Assembly (NCBI RefSeq): GCF_026723825.1
Contig: NZ_CP113519.1
Span: 2,046,001-2,110,000 of the forward strand
DNA length: 64,000 bases
Direction: 5' to 3'
Source of the DNA: Pseudomonas sp. GOM7
GTDB lineage: Bacteria; Pseudomonadota; Gammaproteobacteria; Pseudomonadales; Pseudomonadaceae
Shown: piece by piece, positions 1 through 9,386 of the stretch
How positions within the stretch are numbered: the first letter of the stretch is position 1
Layout of the letters: the number at the start of each line of letters is the position of its first letter
Program-made: the position numbers and the translations under genes
Notes under the pieces: model-generated
Databases searched by the model: none
Told to the model about the DNA's origin: nothing
Seen by the model: the letters and a program-made list of their open reading frames with translations, nothing else

Positions 1-1
1 G

Positions 2-673
2 CCCGAGTACCGTGGCGACTGGGACAAGTTCGACCAGTGGAAGTACGTGTCCAAGGTGGATGAAACCACCATCCGTGCCTACTCCATGGCCAACTACCCG
101 GAAGAGCAGGGCATCGTCAAATTCAACATCCGTATCGCCTCGCCACCGCCGGGCAAGGATCACCTGCCGCCGGGCAAGATGTCGTCCTGGGTGTTCAGCC
201 TCAAGCCGGGCGACAAGGTCACCGTGTACGGGCCCTTCGGTGAGTTCTTCGCCAAGGACACCGATGCCGAGATGGTCTTCATCGGCGGTGGTGCCGGCAT
301 GGCGCCGATGCGTTCGCACATCTTCGACCAGCTCAAGCGCCTCAAGTCCCAGCGCAAGATCAGCTTCTGGTACGGCGCGCGTTCGTTGCGCGAGGCCTTC
401 TACGTCGAGGAATACGATCAGCTGCAGGCCGAGAACCCGAACTTCCAGTGGCACCTGGCGCTCTCCGACCCGCTGCCGGAAGACAACTGGACCGGCCTGA
501 AAGGCTTCATCCACAACGTGCTGTACGAGAACTACCTCAAGACCCACAAGGCCCCCGAGGATTGCGAGTTCTACATGTGTGGCCCACCCATGATGAACGC
601 TGCGGTGATCAAGATGCTCACCGACCTGGGTGTCGAGCCGGAGAACATCCTCCTCGACGACTTCGGCGGTTAA
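2..673 (+). CDS. nqrF: Na+-translocating NADH:quinone reductase subunit F (C-terminal part)
   Basis: NqrF is the membrane-anchored subunit of Na+-NQR that takes electrons from NADH through FAD and a 2Fe-2S centre. Only the last 223 residues are present; the N-terminal helix and the ferredoxin domain lie outside the window. The visible part is the ferredoxin-reductase module: an FAD-binding barrel, then the NADH-binding fold with the [12 protein letters not shown] loop (around 300) and the conserved CGPPMM segment (around 580), ending in the typical LLDDFGG tail. The next gene, apbE, starts two bases after the stop, which fits the usual nqrABCDEF-apbE-nqrM operon. Confidence 0.97.
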   Translation, partial: PEYRGDWDKFDQWKYVSKVDETTIRAYSMANYPEEQGIVKFNIRIASPPPGKDHLPPGKMSSWVFSLKPGDKVTVYGPFGEFFAKDTDAEMVFIGGGAGMAPMRSHIFDQLKRLKSQRKISFWYGARSLREAFYVEEYDQLQAENPNFQWHLALSDPLPEDNWTGLKGFIHNVLYENYLKTHKAPEDCEFYMCGPPMMNAAVIKMLTDLGVEPENILLDDFGG

Positions 674-675
674 GC

Positions 676-1701
676 ATGAAGTCTGCTGTATTTCAGCCCG
701 TTATCGCTGTCGCCTTGGCGGCAGCCCTAACGGGCTGCTTGCATTCTGAACGTGTCGAAGAGTTCGGCGGCCCGACCATGGGCAGCACCTATTCGGTCAA
801 GTACGTGCGCAGCGAAGGCGTGGCGCCACAGGCGGAGATCAAGGCGGCCACCGAGGCGATCCTCGCAGAGATTGACCAGCAGATGTCCACCTACCGGGAT
901 GACTCGCTGATCGAGCGCTTCAACCAGGCGCCGGCCGGCACCTGCCAGGCCATGCCCGAGGGCGTGCTGGAACTGGTAAGAGCCGGCAATCGCCTGCACG
1001 AGGAAAGCCAGGGCGCCTTCGATCTGACCCTCGAACCCTTGCTCGACCTCTGGGGCTTCGGCCCGCGCGGCAAGGGCGAGGCGGTGCCGAGCGCCGAGCA
1101 ACTGGCCGAGGTGCGCCAGCGTGTCGGCCAGCAGCACCTGCATATCGAAGGTGAGCAACTGTGCAAGGACGCCGACGTGCAGGTCGACTTCAACAGCATC
1201 GCTGCTGGCTATGCGGTGGATCGCATCGTCGCGCGTCTCGGCGAGCTGGGTGTCACCAGCTACCTGGTGGAGGCCACGGGTGAGCTCAAGGCCGCTGGCC
1301 TCAAGCCCGATGGCAAGCACTGGCGCATCGGCCTGGAAGCACCGCGCGACGACGAGCGTGTGGCGCAGCGTATTCTGCAACTCGATGGCTACGGTATCTC
1401 CACCTCAGGTGATTACCGCAACTATTTCGAGGAGAATGGCCAGCGCTACTCGCACACCTTCGACGCCTTGAGTGGGCGCCCCGTGCGCCACAAGCTGGCG
1501 GCTGTCACCGTGGCCGATCCATCGACCTTGCGCGCCGATGGCTTGTCTACTCTGTTGATGGTGCTCGGGCCGGAGGCCGGCATGGCCTTCGCCGAGCGTA
1601 ACGGGATTGCCGCGTTCTTCGTGACGCGGGAGGACAAGGGCTTCGTCACACAAGGCACGAGCCGATTCGAGCAGCTATTCGCTGCGGGAGATGAGCAATG
1701 A
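676..1701 (+). CDS. apbE: FAD:protein FMN transferase (ApbE), lipoprotein
   Basis: ApbE attaches FMN covalently to threonine residues of NqrB and NqrC (and RnfG/D), so it is needed to mature Na+-NQR. The 341-residue product begins with a lipoprotein signal peptide ending in the lipobox LTGC near residue 21, so it is expected on the periplasmic side of the membrane. The GGPTMGSTYSVKY segment after the lipobox and the later SGDYRNYFE and SHTFDALSGRPV blocks are typical of ApbE. The ATG at 676 follows nqrF by two bases; an in-frame start at 448 would lie inside nqrF and is rejected. The stop overlaps the nqrM start by 4 bp. Confidence 0.95.
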   Translation: MKSAVFQPVIAVALAAALTGCLHSERVEEFGGPTMGSTYSVKYVRSEGVAPQAEIKAATEAILAEIDQQMSTYRDDSLIERFNQAPAGTCQAMPEGVLELVRAGNRLHEESQGAFDLTLEPLLDLWGFGPRGKGEAVPSAEQLAEVRQRVGQQHLHIEGEQLCKDADVQVDFNSIAAGYAVDRIVARLGELGVTSYLVEATGELKAAGLKPDGKHWRIGLEAPRDDERVAQRILQLDGYGISTSGDYRNYFEENGQRYSHTFDALSGRPVRHKLAAVTVADPSTLRADGLSTLLMVLGPEAGMAFAERNGIAAFFVTREDKGFVTQGTSRFEQLFAAGDEQ

Positions 1702-1928
1702 CTTTTCTGGTGGCATTTCTGGCCATGATCCTGGTCGTCGGCATGATGGCCATTGGCGTGATCATGGGGCGCAAACCCATCGCCGGTTCTTGCGGTGGCA
1801 TCGCCAACCTGGGCATCGAGAAGGAGTGCTCGATCTGTGGTGGCAGCCGCGAGAAGTGCGAAGAGGTCAACCGCGACAAGGGCGAAGCGCCGCGTACCGA
1901 CCTCGCCTACGACGCCAGCAAACGCTGA
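1698..1928 (+). CDS. nqrM: Na+-NQR maturation protein NqrM
   Basis: NqrM (old DUF539) is a small membrane-anchored cysteine protein required to assemble Na+-NQR, thought to deliver iron to the Cys4 Fe site between NqrD and NqrE. The 76-residue product has one N-terminal membrane segment (about residues 2-24) followed by a conserved cysteine cluster: SCGG, then CSICGG, then EKCEEVN. It is translationally coupled to apbE (ATGA overlap), closing the nqr operon. Confidence 0.93.
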   Translation: MTFLVAFLAMILVVGMMAIGVIMGRKPIAGSCGGIANLGIEKECSICGGSREKCEEVNRDKGEAPRTDLAYDASKR

Positions 1929-2027
1929 GCGCTAGCGAAGCATTGAACGATAGCCTGCCCCACTATCCGGGGCCGGCCCTGCCGAGGGTGCGCCACAAGC
2001 GCTCCGGCCTGATCTGAAGGAGTAAAC

Positions 2028-3422
2028 ATGGCGGTCTACAACTACGATGTGGTGGTGCTGGGCTCGGGCCCGGCGGGCGAGGGCGCGGCGATGAACGCGG
2101 CCAAGGCCGGGCGCAAGGTGGCCGTGGTGGACAACCGTCCGCTGGTCGGCGGCAACTGCACCCACCTGGGCACCATCCCGTCCAAGGCGCTGCGCCACTC
2201 GGTGCGGCAGATCATGCAGTTCAACACCAACCCGATGTTTCGCCAGATCGGCGAGCCGCGCTGGTTCTCCTTCCCCGACGTACTCAAGAGCGCCGAGAAG
2301 GTCATCGCCAAGCAGGTCACTTCGCGCACGGGCTACTACGCGCGCAATCGCATCGACACCTATTTCGGCACCGCCAGTTTCGCCGACGAGCAGACGGTGG
2401 AAGTGGTCTGTCTCAATGGCGTGGTGGAAAAACTGGTGGCCAAGCAGTTCGTCATCGCCACTGGCTCGCGCCCCTATCGCCCGGCCGATGTCGACTTCAC
2501 CCACCCGCGCATCTACGACAGCGACACCATCCTCAGCCTCGGCCACACGCCACGCCGCCTGATCATCTACGGCGCCGGGGTGATCGGCAGCGAGTACGCC
2601 TCGATCTTCAGTGGTTTGGGGGTGCTGGTGGATCTGATCGACAACCGCGATCAGTTGCTCAGCTTCCTCGACGACGAAATCTCCGATGCGCTCAGCTATC
2701 ACCTGCGCAACAACAACGTGCTGATCCGTCACAACGAGGAGTACGAGCGCATCGAGGGGCTGGAGAACGGTGTCATCCTGCACCTCAAGTCCGGCAAGAA
2801 GATCAAGGCCGATGCGCTGCTGTGGTGTAACGGCCGTACCGGCAACACCGACAAGCTGGGCCTGGAGAACATCGGTATCGCGGTCAACAGCCGTGGCCAG
2901 ATCCAGGTGGACGAGTTCTACCGCACCGAGGTCAGCAACGTTTACGCCGCCGGTGACGTGATCGGCTGGCCGAGCCTGGCCAGTGCCGCCTCCGACCAGG
3001 GCCGTTCCGCTGCCGGCAGCATCGTCGACAATGGTAGCTGGCGCTTCGTCGATGACGTGCCCACCGGCATCTACACCATCCCCGAGATCAGCTCCATCGG
3101 CAAGACCGAGCGCGAGCTGACCCAGGCCAAGGTGCCCTACGAAGTGGGCAAGGCCTTCTTCAAGGGTATGGCCCGTGCACAGATCTCGGTGGAGCCGGTG
3201 GGCATGCTGAAGATCCTCTTCCATCGCGAGACCCTGGAAGTGCTCGGCGTGCACTGCTTCGGCTATCAGGCGTCGGAGATCGTGCACATCGGCCAGGCGA
3301 TCATGAACCAGAAGGGTGAGGCCAACACGGTCAAGTACTTCATCAACACCACCTTCAACTACCCGACCATGGCCGAGGCCTATCGGGTGGCGGCGTTCGA
3401 CGGCCTCAACCGGCTTTTTTGA
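2028..3422 (+). CDS. sthA: Soluble pyridine nucleotide transhydrogenase
   Basis: SthA interconverts NADPH/NAD+ and NADP+/NADH with FAD and is cytoplasmic. The 464-residue product has the N-terminal dinucleotide fold [10 protein letters not shown] (residues 12-21), the [16 protein letters not shown] segment in which only the first of the two redox cysteines of the disulfide reductase family is kept (Cys44; the second position is Thr49), a second dinucleotide fold ([12 protein letters not shown]) and the C-terminal dimer domain. Loss of the second cysteine is a hallmark of SthA versus lipoamide dehydrogenase. A ribosome binding site (aaggag) precedes the ATG. A strong hairpin lies about 105 bp downstream. 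Confidence 0.97.
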   Translation: MAVYNYDVVVLGSGPAGEGAAMNAAKAGRKVAVVDNRPLVGGNCTHLGTIPSKALRHSVRQIMQFNTNPMFRQIGEPRWFSFPDVLKSAEKVIAKQVTSRTGYYARNRIDTYFGTASFADEQTVEVVCLNGVVEKLVAKQFVIATGSRPYRPADVDFTHPRIYDSDTILSLGHTPRRLIIYGAGVIGSEYASIFSGLGVLVDLIDNRDQLLSFLDDEISDALSYHLRNNNVLIRHNEEYERIEGLENGVILHLKSGKKIKADALLWCNGRTGNTDKLGLENIGIAVNSRGQIQVDEFYRTEVSNVYAAGDVIGWPSLASAASDQGRSAAGSIVDNGSWRFVDDVPTGIYTIPEISSIGKTERELTQAKVPYEVGKAFFKGMARAQISVEPVGMLKILFHRETLEVLGVHCFGYQASEIVHIGQAIMNQKGEANTVKYFINTTFNYPTMAEAYRVAAFDGLNRLF

Positions 3423-3527
3423 GCGGCTCCGGCCGGCGGCCTGAGCCGGTCGGGGAGGTAGGCTGGGAGCAGGCTTGCGACTGGCGCTGGCCGAATCGGG
3501 AGAGCTTCTAGCGTCTCAGGCGGCAAC

Positions 3528-3562
3528 AACGACAAAACCGGCCTCGTGCCGGTTTTGTCGTT
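3528..3562 (+). terminator. Hairpin terminator after sthA
   Basis: A perfect 14-bp stem (3528-3541 with 3549-3562) with a 7-base loop lies 105 bp after the sthA stop. The right arm contains a tttt run. It probably ends the sthA transcript and, being symmetrical, may also act on the convergent glpQ transcript. Confidence 0.6.
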
Positions 3563-3578
3563 ATGGGGGGCTGTATTC

Positions 3579-3638
3579 GTAGCCCGGATGCAATCCGGGA
3601 GCTCGGGTGCAGGCATCCCCGGATTGCATCCGGGCTAC
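3579..3638. repeat. REP-like palindrome, copy 1
   Basis: Inverted repeat of 21 bases (3579-3599 with 3618-3638; arm begins gtagcccggatgcaatccgg) separated by 18 bases. The same palindrome occurs at 36584-36641 and 56039-56097 with different loops. All three lie between the ends of convergent genes, the usual niche of REP elements in Pseudomonas. Confidence 0.85.
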
Positions 3639-3655
3639 GTGACTGCACCCAGTTC

Positions 3656-3756
3656 GTAGGGTGCGCTGCGCGCACCACGGCTATCGACGGAGTCAAGCTG
3701 CTAGCTCGCTAGTGTCAGGCTACGAGCGGGGTACTGGTGCGCATGGCGCACCCTAC
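3656..3756. repeat. Second inverted repeat between sthA and glpQ
   Basis: Arms at 3656-3677 and 3735-3756 (left arm begins gtagggtgcgctgcgcgcac) are imperfect inverted copies and bracket about 57 bases. It is a different sequence family from the neighbouring REP-like palindrome. With the terminator and copy 1 it fills the 339-bp gap between sthA and glpQ, which has no gene. Confidence 0.7.
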
Positions 3757-3761
3757 GAGGT

Positions 3762-4481
3762 TCAACCGCCCAGTGTCTGCACCGCCAGGCCAGGGAAGTC
3801 GGTAATGATGCTGTCGACGCCGAAGTCGGCCAGGCGGCGCATCAGGGCCGGTTCGTTGACTGTCCATACCGAGACGTGCAGCCCTTGCTTCTGCGCCTTG
3901 AGCAGGCGCTCGGGAGTGCACAGCGTCCAGTTCAGCGCCAGCAGGTGGCAGTCATAGTGCGCTGCCACTTTGAGCGGGTCGAGCCAGGCGTATTCGGCGA
4001 CCAGGCCCAGTTGCAGGTGCGGCGTCAGTTCGCGCGCGGCCTTGAGCACCTCGCGCGAACTGGAGGTGATGCTGATGCGCTCCTTCAGGCCATGTTGTTC
4101 GGCCAGTTCGGCAATGGCCAGCACGGTGCGCGCCGCGCGAACCTTCGAGGCGCTTTTCACCTCCAGTTGCCAGTGCTCGAATGGGCACTGCTCGAACAGC
4201 GTGCGCAGGCGCGGAATGGGGCAGGGGCGTACCCAGCCGGGGCCGCCCTGGCGGGCGTCGTAGCCTTCCAGCTCGGCGGCGTCGTGTTCGACCACCTTGC
4301 CGCGCTGGCCGGTGGTGCGCTTGAGGGTCGGGTCATGAATCACCATCAGCTCGCCGTCACGGGAGAGATGCAGATCCAGCTCACAGCGTTTGACGCCGTG
4401 CTCCAGGCAACGCTGGAAGCTGACCAGGGTGTTTTCCGGGGCTTCGCCCTTGGCGCCGCGATGGCCGTAGATGAGGGTCAC
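3762..4481 (-). CDS. glpQ: Glycerophosphodiester phosphodiesterase
   Basis: Hydrolyses glycerophosphodiesters from phospholipid turnover to glycerol-3-phosphate and an alcohol. The 239-residue product has no signal peptide, so it is predicted to be cytoplasmic (UgpQ-like rather than periplasmic). Family signatures are visible: HRGAKGEAPENT at residues 7-18, metal ligands in CELDLHLSRDGELMVIHD (Glu34, Asp36, His49), and the C-terminal VWTVNEPALMRRLADFGVDS block. The start is GTG at 4481, overlapping the upstream gene's stop by 4 bp, so the two are translationally coupled. The exact symbol (glpQ or ugpQ) is uncertain. Confidence 0.9.
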   Translation of the reverse strand: MTLIYGHRGAKGEAPENTLVSFQRCLEHGVKRCELDLHLSRDGELMVIHDPTLKRTTGQRGKVVEHDAAELEGYDARQGGPGWVRPCPIPRLRTLFEQCPFEHWQLEVKSASKVRAARTVLAIAELAEQHGLKERISITSSSREVLKAARELTPHLQLGLVAEYAWLDPLKVAAHYDCHLLALNWTLCTPERLLKAQKQGLHVSVWTVNEPALMRRLADFGVDSIITDFPGLAVQTLGG

Positions 4482-4780
4482 TGTTGCTCCTTGGCGGGGT
4501 GACGTGGCTGATGGTGACGCACGCTGTCGATGACGTGTTCGTACTCGAAATAGACGCTGAAATCGCGGTAGTCCCAGCGCGTGATCGGCGGCTTGCCGAC
4601 CGGCGCGTGTTCCTCGTCGGCGAGACCGAAACGCTCCAGCACCGAACGCTGTGACTCGCCCTTGTGCGGCAGGTTCTGCGTGTCGATATCGGCACCCTGG
4701 CTGCCGATGGGAATGATCAGGGTCTCGGCGAGCAGCGCGCCGGGTAAGAGCAAGGCGATCAGCAGAGCGAGGCGGTGCAT
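4478..4780 (-). CDS. Small secreted protein of unknown function
   Basis: A 100-residue product starting MHRLALLIALLLPGALLAE, a clear signal peptide with an Ala-Leu-Ala cleavage site near residue 18, so the mature protein of about 80 residues is expected in the periplasm. The mature part has ITRWDYRDFSVYFEYEHVIDSV and a His-rich end. An upstream in-frame ATG at 4876 would place the signal peptide internally and overlap the PilZ gene, so 4780 is preferred. It is coupled to the phosphodiesterase gene downstream. I do not assign a function. Confidence 0.8.
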   Translation of the reverse strand: MHRLALLIALLLPGALLAETLIIPIGSQGADIDTQNLPHKGESQRSVLERFGLADEEHAPVGKPPITRWDYRDFSVYFEYEHVIDSVRHHQPRHPAKEQQ

Positions 4781-4802
4781 GCTGGGGCTTCCTCGGCGGG
4801 GG

Positions 4803-5369
4803 TCATTCGCGGGCCTGGCGCCGTTCCAGCGCCTGTTTCTGCAGGATGTGGCGGGCCAGCAACTGGCGCTGGGCATCGGTCAGCGCCTCGAACTCGGTAC
4901 CGATCTCGTACTGGCCATCGGCGCGCTGGCTGCAGTGCACCACCTGCGCGCGCAGTAGCAGGCCGAGTGCCTGCGGCATCAGCACCATCTTGATTGCCAG
5001 ATGGCTGCCGGGCGAGATGGGGTTCAGGTTGTTGAAGCTGATGCCACCCTCGGACAGCGACACGCGCCGAGCCGAGCCGATGTCACGCAACAGGCTTTGG
5101 GCCATGGCCTGGCCGAGCAGGTCGATGCGCTTGTTGATCACCTTGAGGTAGTTGGCCAGGGTGCGGTCGCGCTCGCTGATATGGCGCAGCAGGTGCTGCG
5201 ACTCGAAGTCCAGCAGGTGCAGGTCGCTGAGCAGGTTGAACAGCGGAGAGGCATCGTGAAGCACGTCGCTGGACTGGGCTTCGGCACCGGAAAGCAGGTT
5301 GAATTCCAGTGCGATCGTATCCTCGATACGGTAGTATTCGCGGCGATCATCTACATCGTTGGTCGACAT
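4803..5369 (-). CDS. PilZ-domain protein, probable c-di-GMP receptor
   Basis: A 188-residue cytoplasmic protein. Near the N terminus is RREYYR (residues 9-14), matching the RxxxR c-di-GMP-binding motif of PilZ domains, and near residue 112 is SARRVSLSEGGISF, resembling the second PilZ motif ([DN]xSxxG, with Ser in place of Asp/Asn). A helical stretch of about 90 residues separates the motifs, so this is a PilZ variant with an insertion. The start at 5369 is chosen because the upstream extension to 5474 runs into the lolC leader region. It is divergent from lolC and directly upstream of the small secreted protein and glpQ. Confidence 0.8.
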   Translation of the reverse strand: MSTNDVDDRREYYRIEDTIALEFNLLSGAEAQSSDVLHDASPLFNLLSDLHLLDFESQHLLRHISERDRTLANYLKVINKRIDLLGQAMAQSLLRDIGSARRVSLSEGGISFNNLNPISPGSHLAIKMVLMPQALGLLLRAQVVHCSQRADGQYEIGTEFEALTDAQRQLLARHILQKQALERRQARE

Positions 5370-5509
5370 GGCGAACCCATGGCAGCAGTGGTGGTCAGAG
5401 AACTCGTTGACGATCCGGCCAGGGCCAGGTTCGCACTGGTTCTGAGTGTAAGGCCGCTGCTCGGGCCCCGCCACAAGGACGTTCCTCTTTCCCCCGAATC
5501 CTCCTCGAC

Positions 5510-6757
5510 ATGTTCAAACCTCTGTTCGTCTTCATCGGTACGCGCTACACACGAGCCAAACGCCGTAACCACTTCGTTTCCTTCATTTCCCTGACCTCCA
5601 TGCTCGGCCTTGCCCTGGGGGTGATGGTGATGATCCTGGTGCTGTCGGTGATGAATGGCTTCGACCACGAGATGCGTACCCGGGTGCTGGGCATGATCCC
5701 GCATGCCACGGTCGAATCGGCCACGCCGGTGAGCGACTGGCCGGCGCTGGAGCGCCAGGTCAGGCAGAATCCACGGGTGCTGGCGGTGGCGCCCTTCACC
5801 CAGATGCAGGGCCTGCTGACCCATGAGGGCAAGGTGCAGAAGGTGCTGATCAACGCCATCGACCCGGAGCAGGAGCACAAGGTGTCGATCATCGACGACT
5901 TCCTGCGCCAGGGCGATCTGGCGAGCCTGGCGCCCGGTGAGTTCGCCATGATCATCGGTGACAAGGCCGCGGCCAAACTGGGCGTGAAGGTCGGCGACAA
6001 GGTCACCTTCGTCGCCCCCGAGGTCACCGTGACCCCGGCCGGCATGTTCCCGCGTCTGAAGCGCTTCACCATCCGCGGCATCTTCCATGTCGGTGCTGGC
6101 GAGATCGACGGTGGCCTGGCCCTGGCCAACATCAGCGACCTGGCGCGCCTGCAGCGCTGGCAGGCGGATCAGGTGCAGGGCCTGCGCCTGAAGTTCGATG
6201 ACCTGTTCCAGGCGCCGCGTGCCGCCTGGGAAATCGCCCAGCGCCTGGATGGCGACTTCTACGCCCGCGACTGGACGCGCACCCATGGCAACCTGTACCA
6301 GGCCATCCGCATGGAGAAGACCATGATCGGCCTGCTGCTGCTGCTGATCGTCGCCGTGGCCGCCTTCAATATCATCTCCACCCTGGTGATGGTGGTGAAC
6401 GACAAGAAGGGCGATATCGCCATTCTGCGTACCCTGGGCGCCACGCCTCGGCAGATCATGGCCATCTTCATGGTGCAAGGCACGGTGATCGGCGTGGTCG
6501 GCACCCTGATCGGTGCCGTGCTGGGCATTCTCGCCGCGCTCAACGTCAGCGCCCTGATCGCCAGCATCGAGCACTTGTTGGGGATCAAGTTCCTCAATGC
6601 CGACGTGTACTTCATCGATTACCTGCCGTCGCAACTGCAGAGCGTCGACGTCATCATGGTCTGCAGCGCCGCCTTGTTCCTGAGTTTCTTCGCCACCCTG
6701 TATCCCGCCTGGCGCGCTTCGCGTACCCAGCCCGCCGAGGCCCTGCGTTATGAGTGA
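5510..6757 (+). CDS. lolC: Lipoprotein-releasing ABC transporter permease LolC
   Basis: Inner membrane permease of the LolCDE complex that lifts outer-membrane lipoproteins from the inner membrane and hands them to LolA. The 415-residue product has an N-terminal transmembrane segment (about 25-45), a large periplasmic domain, and three C-terminal transmembrane segments in the FtsX-like region, ending [20 protein letters not shown]. It overlaps lolD by 8 bp. It is close kin to the LolE paralogue two genes downstream, and several segments are nearly identical at DNA level. LolC and LolE names may be swapped between annotations. Confidence 0.93.
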   Translation: MFKPLFVFIGTRYTRAKRRNHFVSFISLTSMLGLALGVMVMILVLSVMNGFDHEMRTRVLGMIPHATVESATPVSDWPALERQVRQNPRVLAVAPFTQMQGLLTHEGKVQKVLINAIDPEQEHKVSIIDDFLRQGDLASLAPGEFAMIIGDKAAAKLGVKVGDKVTFVAPEVTVTPAGMFPRLKRFTIRGIFHVGAGEIDGGLALANISDLARLQRWQADQVQGLRLKFDDLFQAPRAAWEIAQRLDGDFYARDWTRTHGNLYQAIRMEKTMIGLLLLLIVAVAAFNIISTLVMVVNDKKGDIAILRTLGATPRQIMAIFMVQGTVIGVVGTLIGAVLGILAALNVSALIASIEHLLGIKFLNADVYFIDYLPSQLQSVDVIMVCSAALFLSFFATLYPAWRASRTQPAEALRYE

Positions 6758-7463
6758 ATCCATGAACCCGAACGCCATGAAACAGCACAATGCCGTGCTC
6801 AGTTGCCGCAATCTGAGCAAGCGTTACGACGAGGGCCCCGAGTCGGTGGTGGTGCTCGACGGCCTGGAGCTGGAACTCTTTCCGGGCGAGCGGGTGGCCA
6901 TCGTCGGCAGCTCCGGCTCCGGCAAGAGCACCTTGCTGAACATGCTCGGTGGCCTGGATACGCCCAGCGAAGGCAGCGTGTGGCTGGCCGGCGAGCAGCT
7001 TTCCGCGCTCAGCGAAACCGCCCGTGGCCTGCTGCGCAACCGTGCACTGGGCTTCGTCTACCAGTTCCACCATCTGCTGGCCGAATTCACCGCCCTGGAA
7101 AATGCCTGCATGCCGCTGCTGATCGGCAAGACGCCGATCCCTGAGGCGCGCGAGCGCGCCACCGCGTTGCTGCAGCGGGTCGGCCTCGGTCATCGTCTCG
7201 ATCACAAGCCGGCCGAGCTGTCCGGTGGCGAGCGTCAGCGCGTGGCCATCGCCCGCGCCCTGGTCAACCGGCCGGGCCTGGTACTGCTCGACGAGCCTAC
7301 CGGCAACCTCGACCAGCACACCGCCGAAGGCATCCAGGAGCTGATGCGCGAGCTCAGCCAGGATTCCAATACCGCCTTTCTGGTGGTGACCCACGACATG
7401 CAGCTAGCGCGGCAGATGGATCGCGTGCTGAGCCTGCAGGACGGCAAGCTGGTGGCCATCTGA
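6750..7463 (+). CDS. lolD: Lipoprotein-releasing ABC transporter ATPase LolD
   Basis: Cytoplasmic ATPase that powers lipoprotein release by LolC/LolE. The 237-residue product has Walker [10 protein letters not shown] (residues 53-61), a Q-loop near [10 protein letters not shown], the signature [10 protein letters not shown], Walker [12 protein letters not shown] and the switch His in VVTHD. The start lies inside lolC and the stop shares one base with the lolE start (TGATG), so lolCDE is one coupled operon. Confidence 0.96.
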   Translation: MSESMNPNAMKQHNAVLSCRNLSKRYDEGPESVVVLDGLELELFPGERVAIVGSSGSGKSTLLNMLGGLDTPSEGSVWLAGEQLSALSETARGLLRNRALGFVYQFHHLLAEFTALENACMPLLIGKTPIPEARERATALLQRVGLGHRLDHKPAELSGGERQRVAIARALVNRPGLVLLDEPTGNLDQHTAEGIQELMRELSQDSNTAFLVVTHDMQLARQMDRVLSLQDGKLVAI

Positions 7464-8707
7464 TGTTCCGTCCGCTGAGTCTGTTCATCGGCACCCGCTA
7501 TACGCGGGCCAAGCGCCGTAATCACTTCATCTCCTTCATTTCGCTGACCTCGATGATCGGCCTGGCGCTTGGCGTGCTGGCGATGATCGTGGTGCTGTCG
7601 GTGATGAATGGTTTCCAGAAGGAAATGAGCACGCGCATCCTCGGCATGGTGCCGCACGCCATGCTCTATGGGGCCGAGCCGGTGGCCGACTGGCGTGCCC
7701 TGGCCGCCAAGGCCATGGCCAACCCGCAGGTCGTGGCTGCGGCCCCTTATGCCGAGTTGGAGGGCATGCTCTCGCACCGTGGCGTGATGCAGCCGATCCA
7801 GATTCATGGCATCGACCCGGCCGAGGAGGCCAAGGTGTCGATCCTGCCCGAGCATATCCGCCAGGGCAGCCTTAACAACCTGCAGCCGGGCGAGTTCGGC
7901 GTGGTCATCGGCGACATCACTGCGCGGCGCTTCGGCTTGCAGGTGGGTGACAAGCTGACCCTGATCATCCCCGAACTGAGCAACGCCCCGGGTGGCGTCA
8001 CGCCACGCATGCAGCGCCTGAACGTGGCGGCGATCTTCAAGGTGGGGGCCGAGCTGGACAGTTCGCTGGCGCTGATCAACGTCGCCGATGCCGCCGCCAT
8101 GCAGCGCCTGCCGGAGGGCACGGTGCCGGGCATCCGCCTGGCGCTGAAGGATCTATACCAGGCGCCGCAGGTGTCCAAGGCCCTGGTGGCCGAGCTGGGC
8201 GCCGGCTACCGCGCCGACGACTGGACGCACACCCAGGGCAGCCTGTTCAGCGCGATGAAGATGGAGAAGACCATGATCGGCCTGCTGCTGCTGCTGATCG
8301 TCGCAGTGGCGGCCTTCAACATCATCGCCACGCTGATCATGGTGGTGTCCGACAAGGGCGGTGACATCGCCATCCTGCGCACCCTGGGCGCCACGCCGCG
8401 GCAGATCATGGCCATCTTCATGGTGCAGGGCTCGGTGATCGGCCTGGTTGGTACCCTGATCGGCGCGGTGCTGGGCGTGCTCGCGGCACTCAATGTCAGC
8501 GCCCTGGTGGCTTGGCTGGAGTCTTTCGCCGGTGAGCGGGTGCTCAGCTCCGACGTCTACTTCATCAACAGCTTGCCGTCGGATCTGCAATGGCTGGACG
8601 TGGCGCTGATCTGCTCGGCGGCGCTGATCCTCAGCTTCCTGGCCACGCTCTATCCCTCCTGGCGTGCGGCCCAGGTACAGCCAGCCGAGGCGTTGCGCTA
8701 CGAATGA
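7463..8707 (+). CDS. lolE: Lipoprotein-releasing ABC transporter permease LolE
   Basis: Second permease of the LolCDE heteromer, 414 residues, same architecture as LolC: one N-terminal transmembrane helix, a periplasmic domain and three C-terminal helices with the FtsX-type core. The N-terminal [14 protein letters not shown] and the segment after MEKTMIG are shared with LolC almost residue for residue, while the periplasmic domains diverge. A hairpin at 8710-8777 follows the stop. Confidence 0.93.
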   Translation: MFRPLSLFIGTRYTRAKRRNHFISFISLTSMIGLALGVLAMIVVLSVMNGFQKEMSTRILGMVPHAMLYGAEPVADWRALAAKAMANPQVVAAAPYAELEGMLSHRGVMQPIQIHGIDPAEEAKVSILPEHIRQGSLNNLQPGEFGVVIGDITARRFGLQVGDKLTLIIPELSNAPGGVTPRMQRLNVAAIFKVGAELDSSLALINVADAAAMQRLPEGTVPGIRLALKDLYQAPQVSKALVAELGAGYRADDWTHTQGSLFSAMKMEKTMIGLLLLLIVAVAAFNIIATLIMVVSDKGGDIAILRTLGATPRQIMAIFMVQGSVIGLVGTLIGAVLGVLAALNVSALVAWLESFAGERVLSSDVYFINSLPSDLQWLDVALICSAALILSFLATLYPSWRAAQVQPAEALRYE

Positions 8708-8709
8708 GC

Positions 8710-8777
8710 AGCAGCAAGCTGCAAGATGGTGCTTTTACTTGTCGCTTGAAGCTTGAAGCTTGCAGCTTATAGCTGCT
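8710..8777. terminator. Hairpin between convergent lolE and the DUF2062 gene
   Basis: A perfect 10-bp stem (8716-8725 with 8759-8768) is extended by six more pairs (8710-8715 with 8772-8777) across a 3-base bulge; tttt follows on the + strand. It sits directly after lolE and overlaps the last codon of the convergent gene. Sequences of the same family (gctgcaag / cttgaagc) recur around 56008-56165. Termination is inferred from position and shape. Confidence 0.5.
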
Positions 8778-9291
8778 TTTGCCTGCTCTGCTGGCGCTTG
8801 CGCCAGCTACGCTGTACCCACCAGCGCCAGTAGAGCATGGTCAGGCAGTAGCCGAGCAGGGCCAGTACCACGGCGGTGACGAAGGAGCCCAGGTACAGGG
8901 GTTTCCATAGCGTGCTCAGCTCGGCGGTGAACCATTCCAGGCTTAGCTGCGAGGGCATGCGTATCGGCGGTGTATTGCTCAGCCAGGCACCCAGCTTGTA
9001 GCTGCAATAGAACACCGGCGGCATGGTGATGGGGTTGGTCAGCCAGACCAGGCCAATGGAAATCGGCAGGTTGGCGCGCAAGGGTATGGCCACGGCGGCG
9101 GCCGCGACCATTTGCAGTGGCATGGGGATCATCGCCCAGAACAGGCCGATGGCCATGGCGCGCGCCACGCTGTGGCGATTGAGGTGCCAGAGATTGGGGT
9201 CGTGCATCAGCGTGCCAAGAAAACGCAGGGACTTGTTGGCCTTGATGCTTTCGGGCGAGGGCATGTAGCGTTTGAATAGGCGGCGCGGCAT
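8767..9291 (-). CDS. DUF2062 domain membrane protein
   Basis: A 174-residue protein with the DUF2062 pattern: a basic N terminus, HRHSVARAMAIGLFWAMIPMP-type membrane entry around residues 40-65, a conserved LTNPITMPPVFYCSYKLG segment (about 88-105) and a further C-terminal transmembrane helix (about 135-160) followed by a basic tail. The function of the family is not established. The start MPRRLFKRY at 9291 is preferred to the upstream extension to 9705, which would overlap comEC. It is divergent from comEC. Confidence 0.85.
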   Translation of the reverse strand: MPRRLFKRYMPSPESIKANKSLRFLGTLMHDPNLWHLNRHSVARAMAIGLFWAMIPMPLQMVAAAAVAIPLRANLPISIGLVWLTNPITMPPVFYCSYKLGAWLSNTPPIRMPSQLSLEWFTAELSTLWKPLYLGSFVTAVVLALLGYCLTMLYWRWWVQRSWRKRQQSRQKQL

Positions 9292-9386
9292 GAAGGGTCT
9301 CTGACGATCACGAGCCGCGTCATTATGCCCGGACTCAGGGACGTTGGTCTGAAGATATTGTGACCACTTGCCACGAGGGAATGGCG

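Noticed and set aside
5351..6820. Long minus-strand open frame across lolC (489 codons) and others like it (1932-3287, 34456-36645, 38939-40453, 25637-27148)
   Set aside because: These mirror real genes on the opposite strand, have His/Gln/Arg-biased composition with no domain and no ribosome binding site; typical shadows in GC-rich DNA.
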